This document shows, in pieces, positions 44,829 to 55,279 of a DNA stretch of 64,000 nt. The first letter of the stretch is position 1. Each line of letters begins with the position of its first letter. Source of the stretch: an uncultured Selenomonas sp. (GTDB taxonomy: Bacteria > Bacillota > Negativicutes > Selenomonadales > Selenomonadaceae); contig CAJPOT010000009.1 of assembly GCA_905372355.1 (NCBI GenBank), forward strand, positions 1 to 64,000. Direction: 5' to 3'. Under the pieces are notes generated by a model. It saw only the letters and a list, made by a program, of their open reading frames with translations. It was not told where the DNA came from and did not search any database. Made by a program: the position numbers and the translations under genes.

Positions 44829-44875
44829 GCAGATACCCCTATTGGTATTTTCATTATACATATAGGGGTATCTGC
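44829..44875. promoter_or_regulatory. Paired CsoR-type operators around the -10 box
   Basis: Perfect 14-bp inverted arms (GCAGATACCCCTAT at 44829-44842, its complement at 44862-44875) flank the -10. Each arm begins a half-palindromic site: ATACCCCTATTGGTAT on the left, ATACATATAGGGGTAT on the right. ATACCCC/GGGGTAT sites are typical of CsoR/CstR/RcnR-family repressors that sense copper, persulfide or other thiol-reactive signals. No csoR gene is in the window. Confidence 0.6.
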
Positions 44876-44881
44876 TGTCAA
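44853..44881 (-). promoter_or_regulatory. Consensus promoter of the small ORF-dapF unit
   Basis: On the minus strand a perfect TTGACA (44881-44876), a 17-nt spacer and a perfect TATAAT (44858-44853). Such a strong promoter usually implies tight repression, in line with the operators that overlap it. Confidence 0.75.
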
Positions 44882-45086
44882 GAAAAAGCTCTTCGCGTCT
44901 TCATAGTGCCGACAAGCAGATGGAAGTCCTGCCACATATGAGAACCCATTCCTCGTCTGTAACTATGTATACATAATACCTTAGCAAAACAGTATACTTT
45001 TTCTGCCATTTGCGTTATTATATATGAGTGCTTAGCCGCACGATAGTTTTTTCTTATGAAGTTTCAAAGCAAAGGGGTAATCACGC

Positions 45087-46436
45087 ATGACGGAAATGCA
45101 GCAGTATGTAGAGGACATCCTCGCCTCTATCGAAAAGAAGGATCCGCAGGAGAAGGAATATCACAACGTGGTCAAAGAAGTCCTGACCTCGATCGTGCCT
45201 GTCCTTGAGCAGCATCCCGAGTACAAGAAGCACAAGATCCTCGAGCGCATGGTCGAGCCGGAGCGCGTCGTCATGTTCCGCGTGCCTTGGGAGAACGACA
45301 AGGGCGAGGTTCAGGTCAACCGCGGCTACCGCGTGCAGGCGAACAGCGCCGTCGGCACCTACAAGGGCGGCCTGCGTTTCCATCCGAGTGTGACGCTCTC
45401 CATTTTGAAATTCCTCGCTTTCGAGCAGACGTTCAAGAACTCTTTGACGGGGCTTCCCATCGGCGGCGCCAAGGGCGGCTCGGACTTCGACCCGAAAGGC
45501 AAGAGCAACAACGAGGTCATGCGCTTCTGCCAGAGCTTCATGACGGAGCTCTATCGCCACATCGGCTCGATGGTCGATACGCCGGCAGGCGACATCGGCG
45601 TCGGCGGCCGTGAGATCGGCTACCTCTACGGTCAGTACAAGCGCATCGTCAACTCCTTTGATTCCGCTGTCCTCACGGGCAAGGGACTCGGCTACGGCGG
45701 CAGCCTCGCACGCACGGAAGCCACGGGCTACGGACTCCTCTACTTCATGAAGGAGATGCTCGAAGACAACGGCAAGAGCCTTGAGGGCAAGACCGTCGTC
45801 GTCTCCGGCTCGGGCAACGTCGCGACGTATGCGATTGAAAAGGCCATCGAATTCGGCGCAAAGCCCGTGACCTGCTCCGACTCGAACGGCTACGTCTATG
45901 ACCCCGAGGGCATCGACCTCGCGCTCGTCAAGGAGATCAAGGAAGTGCGCCGCGGCCGCATCAAAGAATACGTCGAAAAGCGTCCGAACGCCGAGTACCA
46001 CGAGGGATGCCGTGGCGTCTGGACGGTCAAGTGCGACATCGCCTTGCCGTGCGCGACGCAGAGCGAACTTGACATCGAGGGCGTCAAGGCGCTCGTGGCG
46101 AACGGCGTCATGGCCGTCGGCGAAGGCGCGAACATGCCGACGACGCTCGACGCGACGGAATACCTCTTGGAAAAGGGTGTTCTCTTCGCCCCCGCGAAGG
46201 CGGCAAACGCTGGCGGCGTCGCCGTCTCCGCGCTTGAAATGAGCCAGAACTCCGAGCGCCTGCACTGGACGTTCGAGGAAGTCGACAATCGCCTCAAGGG
46301 CATCATGAAGAACATCTATCAGAACTCCAAGAAGAACGCGGAGAAGTACGGCATGAAGGGCAACCTCATCGCCGGCGCCAACATCACAGCATTCCTCCAC
46401 GTCGCAGATACGATGGTCGCACAGGGAATTGTCTAA
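45087..46436 (+). CDS. gdhA: Glutamate dehydrogenase (NADP type)
   Basis: A 449-residue hexameric-type glutamate dehydrogenase. The active site segment reads GTYKGGLRFHPSV and PIGGAKGGSDFDPKG with the catalytic lysines, DTPAGDIGVGGREIGYLYG follows, and the Rossmann motif is VSGSGNVATYA. The length and the GSGNVA fingerprint fit NADP-dependent GdhA. It assimilates ammonia into 2-oxoglutarate or runs in reverse during amino-acid fermentation. AAAGGGGT precedes the ATG; a hairpin at 46577-46615 ends the transcript. Confidence 0.96.
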   Translation: MTEMQQYVEDILASIEKKDPQEKEYHNVVKEVLTSIVPVLEQHPEYKKHKILERMVEPERVVMFRVPWENDKGEVQVNRGYRVQANSAVGTYKGGLRFHPSVTLSILKFLAFEQTFKNSLTGLPIGGAKGGSDFDPKGKSNNEVMRFCQSFMTELYRHIGSMVDTPAGDIGVGGREIGYLYGQYKRIVNSFDSAVLTGKGLGYGGSLARTEATGYGLLYFMKEMLEDNGKSLEGKTVVVSGSGNVATYAIEKAIEFGAKPVTCSDSNGYVYDPEGIDLALVKEIKEVRRGRIKEYVEKRPNAEYHEGCRGVWTVKCDIALPCATQSELDIEGVKALVANGVMAVGEGANMPTTLDATEYLLEKGVLFAPAKAANAGGVAVSALEMSQNSERLHWTFEEVDNRLKGIMKNIYQNSKKNAEKYGMKGNLIAGANITAFLHVADTMVAQGIV

Positions 46437-46442
46437 TACTGA

Positions 46443-46552
46443 CCTATCCAAGAAGCAAGCCCGATGGGCGCAGCTGATTGGCCAATAGGCCGTATGCGAA
46501 AACGTCCCGTAGGTCAAGTCCGAAGGGCGCAGATGCGCAGCTGACGTTGACC
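46443..46552 (-). repeat. Mosaic of two dispersed repeat motifs
   Basis: CTATCCAAGAAGCAAGCCCG (near 46443) belongs to the core seen in the 108-bp family. GTATGCGAAAACGTCCC and GACGTTGACCG (46489-46552) belong to the second motif. A very similar stretch, including CTATCC and AAGAAGC, lies in the leader of the toxin-like gene at 40663-40690. Confidence 0.65.
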
Positions 46553-46576
46553 GACACTGAGGCTTCTATGAAAATA

Positions 46577-46615
46577 ACAACAGCCCGATGGGAATCTTCC
46601 CGTCGGGCTATTGTT
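46577..46615 (+). terminator. Terminator after gdhA
   Basis: The stem ACAACAGCCCGATGGG/CCCGTCGGGCTATTGT has one or two mismatches and is followed by TTG and C-rich DNA. It lies about 140 nt after the stop, beyond the repeat mosaic. Confidence 0.65.
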
Positions 46616-47066
46616 TGCTCTGTTGCCTTATCCTTTGAACTTGCCATGACAATGCCGCTACCTTTCCAATCGTACACCTGGGAAACACTTTCCCTTCCGT
46701 GTCGAGCACAGCAAAGCCATGAATCACGCAATGCTATAGCTGTGCAAGTCTTGTATCGTCCCAAGCTTTCACGGCAGCATGAACATGAAATTCCATAAAG
46801 ACGATTCTTCAAAAATCTCAGAAAGTCTTATTCAGTTTTTATATAATTACAAACATTTTGTGTGCATAGCGTAGACAATAAATTTTTATAATGAATAATA
46901 GTTGATTGAAGTTTCTCCGTAGGACTTTTTCTCTCGTTTCCGCGATGAACAAGCAAGACACATACAAACTTTCCTGCAGGGCTTTTTTTTTTCATGCCTT
47001 TACGATATAATAAAGAAGAAAATGAAAAAGTGAACCACATTCGTAATTTGGAAGGACTCTCAAGAT
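46616..47066. other. AT-rich intergenic region before the heme operon
   Basis: No supported gene is seen in these 450 bp. The short open frames lack ribosome sites. A perfect TATAAT at 47006-47011 lies about 55 nt before the first heme-operon gene and is its likely -10, with no good -35. Confidence 0.4.
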
Positions 47067-47720
47067 TTGGACATGTATCCGATGGGCCTGCGCCTTGAAG
47101 GGCGCGCCGCGCTTGTCGCCGGCGGCGGGGCGGTGGCGCATCGAAAGGTGCGCGGGCTGCTCGCAGCAGGAGCGGCTGTGACCGTCGTCGCGCCCAAGCT
47201 TTCGCCGCCCTTGGTGGCACTTGCAGCCGACGGGCGCATCACTTGGCTCGCGCAGCTTGCGACGGCGGAGGTTTTCGCATCGCTGCCGCGTGCGCTCCTC
47301 GTCTTCTGTGCGACCGACGACCGTGCGGCGAACGCCGCCTTCGGCAAGGCGGCGAAAGAGGCCGGCGCGCTCGTCAACGATGCGACCGCGCCCGAGCTTT
47401 GCGACTTCTTCCTGCCGGCGGCTTTGCGAGACGGCGATCTCCTCGTCACGGTATCGACGGGCGGCGCATCGCCCGCACTCGCCCGCACGCTGAAGAAGCG
47501 GCTCGCCGCCCGCCTGGGCGCGAGCTGGGGCGACTGGCTCGAAAGGCTCGCCGGGCTGCGCGAGGAAGCGAAGGAACGCATCGAAGGAAGTGCAGGACGC
47601 GAGACGTTTTGGCGCGCGGCTCTTTCGGAGCATATTTTGAATCTTGTCGAAGAAGGCAGACTGGATGAGGCGGAGGCAGAGATAAGACATGCACTTGATT
47701 GTTTTGGGACTGAATCATAA
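47067..47720 (+). CDS. Precorrin-2 dehydrogenase / sirohydrochlorin ferrochelatase-type protein
   Basis: A 217-residue protein of the CysG N-terminal/Met8-like family. It oxidises precorrin-2 to sirohydrochlorin with NAD, and some members also insert iron. The Rossmann motif is GLRLEGRAALVAGGGAVAHRKV, and the second motif reads VNDATAPELCDFFLPAALRDGDLLVTVSTGGASPALA. The start is TTG 47067 (10 nt after GGAAGGA) or ATG 47073. It heads the tetrapyrrole operon and overlaps hemA by 32 nt. With the CobA part of the fourth gene it gives a siroheme branch. Confidence 0.9.
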   Translation: MDMYPMGLRLEGRAALVAGGGAVAHRKVRGLLAAGAAVTVVAPKLSPPLVALAADGRITWLAQLATAEVFASLPRALLVFCATDDRAANAAFGKAAKEAGALVNDATAPELCDFFLPAALRDGDLLVTVSTGGASPALARTLKKRLAARLGASWGDWLERLAGLREEAKERIEGSAGRETFWRAALSEHILNLVEEGRLDEAEAEIRHALDCFGTES

Positions 47721-49008
47721 GACGGCGCCCGTGGATGTGCGCGAGCGGTTTTCCATACCGAAGGACGCCATCCGCAAGGGGTTCCAGCATCTGGCGGAGT
47801 ATGCCGATCTCCTTGAAGCGGTCGTGCTCTCGACGTGCAACCGCAGCGAGATCTACGCGGTGACGGCGGACGATGCACATGCGGGCGAGACCGTGCGCCG
47901 CTTTTTCTTCGACCTCACGGGAAACGACGAGGACGTCGAAGAATACCTTTACATGCACGAGGACGAAGAATGCATTCGTCACCTCTTCCGCGTGGCGGCG
48001 AGTCTTGATTCGCTCGTCCTCGGCGAGGGGCAGATTCTCTCGCAGGTCAAGCAGGCGTACGCGCTCGCACTCGAAGGCCACGCGACGAGCACCGTGCTGA
48101 ACACGCTGTTTCACCGCGCGATTGCGACGGGAAAGCGCGTGCGCACGGAGACGCGCATCGCATGGAGCGCCGTGTCCGTCAGCTACGCGGCGGTCGAGCT
48201 GGCGAAGGACATCTTCGGCACGCTCGACAAGTCGAGCGTCCTGATCTTCGGCGCGGGAAAGATGGCGGAACTGACGGCCGAGCATCTCGTCTCGCACGGC
48301 GCGAAGAAGCTCTACATCGCGAATCGCCACATGGAAAAGGCCGAGGACTTTGCCGCTCGCTTCGGCGGCGAGGCCGTGCCATTTGAGCGCGCGATGGAAA
48401 AAGCCGAGGACGTCGACGTCGTCGTGACCTCGACGGGCGCGCCGCACTACGTCGTCAAGGCGTGGGAGACGCGCCACCTCATGACCCAGCGGAAGGGGCG
48501 GCCGCTCGTCTTCATCGACATCGCCGTGCCGCGCGACGTCGATCCCGAGGTCGAGGAAATCAAGGGCGTGAAGCTCTTCAATATCGACGCCTTGGAAGCC
48601 GTCGTCGACGATCACATGGAGGAGCGCAAGCAGGAGGCGGTCGAGGCCTCGCGCATCGTCGAGGAGGAGATTGTTTCCATCGAGAAGCGCTTCCAATACC
48701 TCTCGTGCCGCCCGCTGATGGCGCTCCTCTCCGAGCGCTGCGAGCGCATACGATGTCGTGAGATGCAGCGTGCGCACACGAAACTGCCCGAACTCACGGA
48801 GGAGCAGCAGCGTGCCGTCGACCACATGACGCGCATGATCGTCCGAAAGATCCTGCGCACGCCGATGATGAAGCTCAACGCATCGGCGGGGACGACGGAC
48901 GAGGCATTCTACATCGAGGCGATGCGAAGCCTCTTCAAGCTTGATACGATAGGGGAGACGGGAACTTGTGAAGAAAGACACCATCGTTATAGGTACGCGC
49001 AGCAGTAA
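47689..49008 (+). CDS. hemA: Glutamyl-tRNA reductase
   Basis: A 439-residue enzyme that reduces glutamyl-tRNA to glutamate-1-semialdehyde, the first committed step of the C5 heme pathway. The catalytic Cys is in VVLSTCNRSEIYAV (about 50), followed by the GQILSQVKQAYALA and GAGKMAELTAEHL (NADPH) motifs and a C-terminal dimerisation helix. It overlaps the genes on both sides (32 and 41 nt). Confidence 0.96.
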   Translation: MHLIVLGLNHKTAPVDVRERFSIPKDAIRKGFQHLAEYADLLEAVVLSTCNRSEIYAVTADDAHAGETVRRFFFDLTGNDEDVEEYLYMHEDEECIRHLFRVAASLDSLVLGEGQILSQVKQAYALALEGHATSTVLNTLFHRAIATGKRVRTETRIAWSAVSVSYAAVELAKDIFGTLDKSSVLIFGAGKMAELTAEHLVSHGAKKLYIANRHMEKAEDFAARFGGEAVPFERAMEKAEDVDVVVTSTGAPHYVVKAWETRHLMTQRKGRPLVFIDIAVPRDVDPEVEEIKGVKLFNIDALEAVVDDHMEERKQEAVEASRIVEEEIVSIEKRFQYLSCRPLMALLSERCERIRCREMQRAHTKLPELTEEQQRAVDHMTRMIVRKILRTPMMKLNASAGTTDEAFYIEAMRSLFKLDTIGETGTCEERHHRYRYAQQ

Positions 49009-49903
49009 GCTTGCGCTCTGGCAGGCGGACTATATAGAGGCGAAGCTCCGGGAGAGATACCCGGAGCTTCATGTCGTACAAAAGCGCATGACGACGAAGG
49101 GCGACCGTGTGCTCGACGCGCCGTTGGCGAAGATCGGCGGCAAGGGACTTTTCACGAAGGAGCTTGAGCAGGCGATGCTCGCGGGAGAGATCGACCTCGC
49201 CGTGCACAGCCTCAAGGACATGCCGACGGAACTGCCCGAAGGACTCATGCTCGCCGCTGTGACCGAGCGTTTCGACCCCGGCGACGCCGTCGTGAGTCCG
49301 CGCTATCAAACACTCGCGAACCTTCCGCAAGGCGCGAAGGTCGGCACGTCGAGCCTTCGCCGCCGCGCACAGCTCCTCGCCAAGAGGCCCGACCTTGAGA
49401 TCGTCAGCCTGCGCGGCAACGTGAACACGCGGCTCAAGAAACTCGAAGAGGAAAACTTCGATGCCATCATCCTCGCCGTCGCGGGACTCAAGCGCCTGGG
49501 CTTCCATGACCGCATCACCGAGGTTCTGTCGCGCGAAATCTGCCTGCCCGCCGTCGGACAAGGCGCACTCGCCATCGAGGCGCGTGCGGACGATGAGTCG
49601 ACGCTCTCCCTGATCGCCTTCCTCGACGACGCGTCGACGCGTGCGGCTGCGAGAGCGGAACGCGCCTTCCTTGCACGCGTCGAGGGCGGCTGCCAGGTAC
49701 CCGTCGGCGTCTACGCCGAGGCTGCGGACGAGGCGCTCGAAATGGAGGCGGTCATCGCCTCCATCGACGGCGAGCGCCTCTATCGCAAGAAGAAGGCGGG
49801 CAGCGCCCTTGACGCCGAGAAAATCGGCCGTGCGCTCGCCGAGGAACTGCTCGCCATGGGCGGCAAAGAAATCCTGCAGGAACTCGGCCTGCTGCAACCG
49901 TAA
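48968..49903 (+). CDS. hemC: Hydroxymethylbilane synthase (porphobilinogen deaminase)
   Basis: A 311-residue deaminase that joins four porphobilinogen units. The opening IVIGTRSSKLALWQAD, the KGLFTKELEQAML and VHSLKDMPTELP motifs, the SSLRRRAQL substrate loop and the cofactor Cys in EGGCQVPVG are all present. The start is GTG within the hemA end. Confidence 0.96.
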   Translation: MKKDTIVIGTRSSKLALWQADYIEAKLRERYPELHVVQKRMTTKGDRVLDAPLAKIGGKGLFTKELEQAMLAGEIDLAVHSLKDMPTELPEGLMLAAVTERFDPGDAVVSPRYQTLANLPQGAKVGTSSLRRRAQLLAKRPDLEIVSLRGNVNTRLKKLEEENFDAIILAVAGLKRLGFHDRITEVLSREICLPAVGQGALAIEARADDESTLSLIAFLDDASTRAAARAERAFLARVEGGCQVPVGVYAEAADEALEMEAVIASIDGERLYRKKKAGSALDAEKIGRALAEELLAMGGKEILQELGLLQP

Positions 49904-49919
49904 GGAGGAAAGCGAAGCT

Positions 49920-52399
<2,480 letters not shown>

Positions 52400-52412
52400 A
52401 AAGGAGCGAAAT

Positions 52413-53729
52413 ATGCTGAACTTAGAAAAATCCCTGGAAGCGTTTGAAGAAGCGAAGACCCTCATGCCGGGCGGCGTCAACAGTCCCGTGCGCTCCTACA
52501 GAAACGTCGACTGCAATCCGCCCTTTATCGCACGCGGCGAAGGCGCGCACATCTTCGACATCGACGGCAACGAGTACGTCGACTATGTGCTGTCGTGGGG
52601 GCCGCTCGTCGCCGGACACGCGCATCCCGCCGTCGTCGCCGCGCTCGCTGACGCCGCCGCACGCGGCACGAGCTACGGCGCGCCGACGACGCTCGAATCC
52701 GACCTCGTGCGCCTCGTGCAGAAGGCTTATCCTTCGATGCAGCTCGTGCGCATGGTCAACTCGGGCACGGAAGCGACGATGAGCGCCCTGCGCCTTGCAC
52801 GCGGCTTCACGGGACGCTCGAAGATCGTCAAGTTCGTCGGCTGCTACCACGGCCACAGTGACAGCCTGCTCGTCGACGCAGGCTCGGGGCTTGCGACCTT
52901 CGGCGTGCCGTCGAGTCCCGGCGTGACCGAGGGCGTCGCCAAGGACACAATCACCGTGCCGTTCAACGATGCGGACGCCATCACGCGCGTCATGACGGAA
53001 TACGGCAAGGACATCGCCTGCATCATCGTCGAGCCTGTCGCGGGCAACATGGGCTGTGTCCTGCCCGAAAACGGCTATCTCGATACCTTGCGCACGCTGA
53101 CCGAAAAGCACGGCGCACTCCTCATCTTCGACGAAGTCATGTGCGGTTTCCGCGCCTCCTTGGGCGGCGCGCAGGCTGCCTACGGCATCACGCCCGATCT
53201 CACCTGCCTCGGCAAGATCATCGGCGGCGGCCTGCCGTGCGCGGCCTACGGCGGCCGCCGTGACATCATGGAGCAGATCGCGCCCGCAGGCCCCGTCTAT
53301 CAGGCGGGCACGCTCTCGGGCAATCCGCTCGCCATGACGGCGGGCATCGAAACGCTCAAGCTCATCTTGAAAGAGCCCGAACCAGGAGAAGCCGATGCGA
53401 GCCGTGCGCTCACGCTGAAGACGAAGAATCTCGTCCTCGGTCTTGAATCCGCCGCACGCGAGACGGGAGTCAAGATTCAGGCGCACCAGGCCGGCTCGAT
53501 GTTCAGCATATTCTTCAATGAGGGCAAGGTCAAGGACTACGCAAGCTCCGCCGCTTCGGATCAGGAAGCCTTCAAGGTTTGGTTCCGCGCCATGCTCGAA
53601 CAGGGCATCTACCTCGCCCCCTCGCAGTTCGAGACGCTCTTCCTCTCGCTCGCCCACACGGACGAAGACATCAACCGCACGATTGCTGCAGCGGAAAAGG
53701 CGTTTGCACAGGTCAAGTCGAAAAAATGA
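52413..53729 (+). CDS. hemL: Glutamate-1-semialdehyde 2,1-aminomutase
   Basis: A 438-residue PLP-dependent aminomutase producing 5-aminolevulinate. Motifs are LMPGGVNSPVRSY, MVNSGTEATMSALRLARG, GCYHGHSDSLLV and the PLP lysine in LGKIIGGGLPCAAYGG. The conserved FDEVMTGFR is FDEVMCGFR here, a minor variation. It ends the heme operon; a palindromic terminator follows at about 53742. Confidence 0.96.
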   Translation: MLNLEKSLEAFEEAKTLMPGGVNSPVRSYRNVDCNPPFIARGEGAHIFDIDGNEYVDYVLSWGPLVAGHAHPAVVAALADAAARGTSYGAPTTLESDLVRLVQKAYPSMQLVRMVNSGTEATMSALRLARGFTGRSKIVKFVGCYHGHSDSLLVDAGSGLATFGVPSSPGVTEGVAKDTITVPFNDADAITRVMTEYGKDIACIIVEPVAGNMGCVLPENGYLDTLRTLTEKHGALLIFDEVMCGFRASLGGAQAAYGITPDLTCLGKIIGGGLPCAAYGGRRDIMEQIAPAGPVYQAGTLSGNPLAMTAGIETLKLILKEPEPGEADASRALTLKTKNLVLGLESAARETGVKIQAHQAGSMFSIFFNEGKVKDYASSAASDQEAFKVWFRAMLEQGIYLAPSQFETLFLSLAHTDEDINRTIAAAEKAFAQVKSKK

Positions 53730-53741
53730 TATTGTACGAAA

Positions 53742-53850
53742 TGAACTAGGAAAAAAACGCGGTTTTTTCCTAGTTCATTTCACAACTAAGAAAAATATGC
53801 TCTTTTTTCTCAGTTCATTCTACACCTAAGAAAAAATCTGCTTTTTTTCC
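53742..53850. repeat. Three tandem AT-rich palindromes before fic
   Basis: The first (53742-53776) is a perfect hairpin, GAACTAGGAAAAAA with TTTTTTCCTAGTTC, and can end the hemL transcript. Two diverged copies follow at about 40-nt spacing (ACTAAGAAAAA with TTTTTTCTCAGTT, then CCTAAGAAAAAA with TTTTTTTCCC). They may be iterated operators or hairpins that control fic. Confidence 0.6.
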
Positions 53851-53873
53851 CGTGTCATACGAGGTGATGATCT

Positions 53874-55118
53874 ATGCCGACACCCATCCTGCTAAAGCAA
53901 TATCACCAAAATGAACCCAAAAGCCAAGAGCTTTACCACAGTTTGTACAATTCCGTCCTGGCACATCACATCGACATACCGATTAAGCATCTGAATGCTT
54001 CTCACGAATTTACCTCCTTTTATTACTATACGGAAGACATCATGCAAATTCTCTCCTCCATCATGCTTGAACTCCGTCAATTGACAAGCATTACAGCAAC
54101 ACTTCCTCACATAGCGATTGAATCCTTCCGTCGAGCCTGTCTAATCGAAGAGATCCAATCCAGCAACGCCATAGAAGGTGTTCGCAGTACACGCAAAGAA
54201 ATCAAAACAGCTATCGATGAGCAAGATTCTACAGATTCTCATCATCGCCCCCGTCTCTGGAGTACTGTCAACAAGTATCTGAAACTTCAGCAGCAGGAAG
54301 AGATTTCTTTTCGTTGTAGTCATGACTTGCGTAAATTCTACGACGAATTTTTAGCAGACGAAATCAAAAGAGATGATCCTGCTAATCTTCCCGATGGCAA
54401 AATCTTTCGGAAAGAACCTGTCGATGTATGGTCCAAATCGAAAGTCATCCATCGCGGCATCATTCCAGAGGAAAAAATTATTCTCTCTATGGAAACTGCA
54501 TTAAAAACTTTACAGAATGAACAAATCCCGGGATTAATACGTATTTCCATCTTCCATTATTTCTTTGGTTACATCCATCCCTTCTATGATGGAAACGGCC
54601 GGACCTCACGCTTTATTACATCATATTACCTTGCCAAAATATTACACCCATTGGTCGCAATCCGTCTCTCCATTACCATCAAAAAGTCCCTTCGCGTATA
54701 CTATAAATTATTTGAAGATACTAATCATCCAGGAAACTACGGAGACTTAACACCATTTATTACCGGTTTCCTTTGGCTGATTCAGAAAAGTACCACTCGT
54801 GTCAATGAGATTTTACAGGAACGGCGAAAAAAACTTGATGCTTTGGCTCAAGCTCTTGAAATCCACTACTTCGGGACAGCAAAAAACAAAGCCGACTGGA
54901 AAATTTATTTTGTACTGCTGCAAGCATATCTTTTTTCAGATGACGGAGCAACCTTAAAAGAGATTGCGAGCACGGTTGGGCAAAGCGCAAAAACAATTCA
55001 GACACATATCAAACGCTATCCCGCTGATCATATCACGATGAACACAACACGCAGAGCCCACAGATATAAACTATCTACAGATTTTATAAAAAAATTGGAA
55101 ACTCTTGCATCAAAATAA
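53874..55118 (+). CDS. Fic-family AMP transferase
   Basis: A 414-residue Fic protein that would transfer AMP (or another nucleotide) to a target protein. The Fic motif is HPFYDGNGRTSR (about 236-247). An inhibitory-helix motif SSNAIEG (about 97-103, S/T-xxx-E-G/N) lies N-terminal to it, as in class II Fic enzymes that are held inactive in cis. A C-terminal winged helix is likely (TLKEIASTVGQSAKTIQTHI). Its DNA is strongly AT-rich compared with hemL and thrS on either side, so it is probably horizontally acquired. The role could be regulatory or defence-like, and the target is unknown. Confidence 0.9.
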   Translation: MPTPILLKQYHQNEPKSQELYHSLYNSVLAHHIDIPIKHLNASHEFTSFYYYTEDIMQILSSIMLELRQLTSITATLPHIAIESFRRACLIEEIQSSNAIEGVRSTRKEIKTAIDEQDSTDSHHRPRLWSTVNKYLKLQQQEEISFRCSHDLRKFYDEFLADEIKRDDPANLPDGKIFRKEPVDVWSKSKVIHRGIIPEEKIILSMETALKTLQNEQIPGLIRISIFHYFFGYIHPFYDGNGRTSRFITSYYLAKILHPLVAIRLSITIKKSLRVYYKLFEDTNHPGNYGDLTPFITGFLWLIQKSTTRVNEILQERRKKLDALAQALEIHYFGTAKNKADWKIYFVLLQAYLFSDDGATLKEIASTVGQSAKTIQTHIKRYPADHITMNTTRRAHRYKLSTDFIKKLETLASK

Positions 55119-55175
55119 AGTTCCTCCTCATCCAATCCGCCAGATGTGCCTCGAATCCCCGCATGCAAGAGTTTC

Positions 55176-55204
55176 GTGACAGATTGCACATTTTGCCTTA
55201 TAAT
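55176..55204 (+). promoter_or_regulatory. thrS promoter
   Basis: GTGACA (55176-55181), a 17-nt spacer and a perfect TATAAT (55199-55204). The leader of about 70 nt contains a GC-rich partly self-complementary stretch, but no T-box was recognised. Confidence 0.65.
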
Positions 55205-55279
55205 AGAAGAAACTGTGCAAGCTGCCGCTCGCCTCATTTGTGCTGCGGCTGCACAAATGTCCAACAAAGGGGAAACATC

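Noticed and set aside
49641..49919. N-terminal extension of the cobA-hemD frame into hemC
   Set aside because: The frame stays open but overlaps hemC, and AAGGAGG with ATG at 49920 gives the standard MVYLVGAGPGDPG start.
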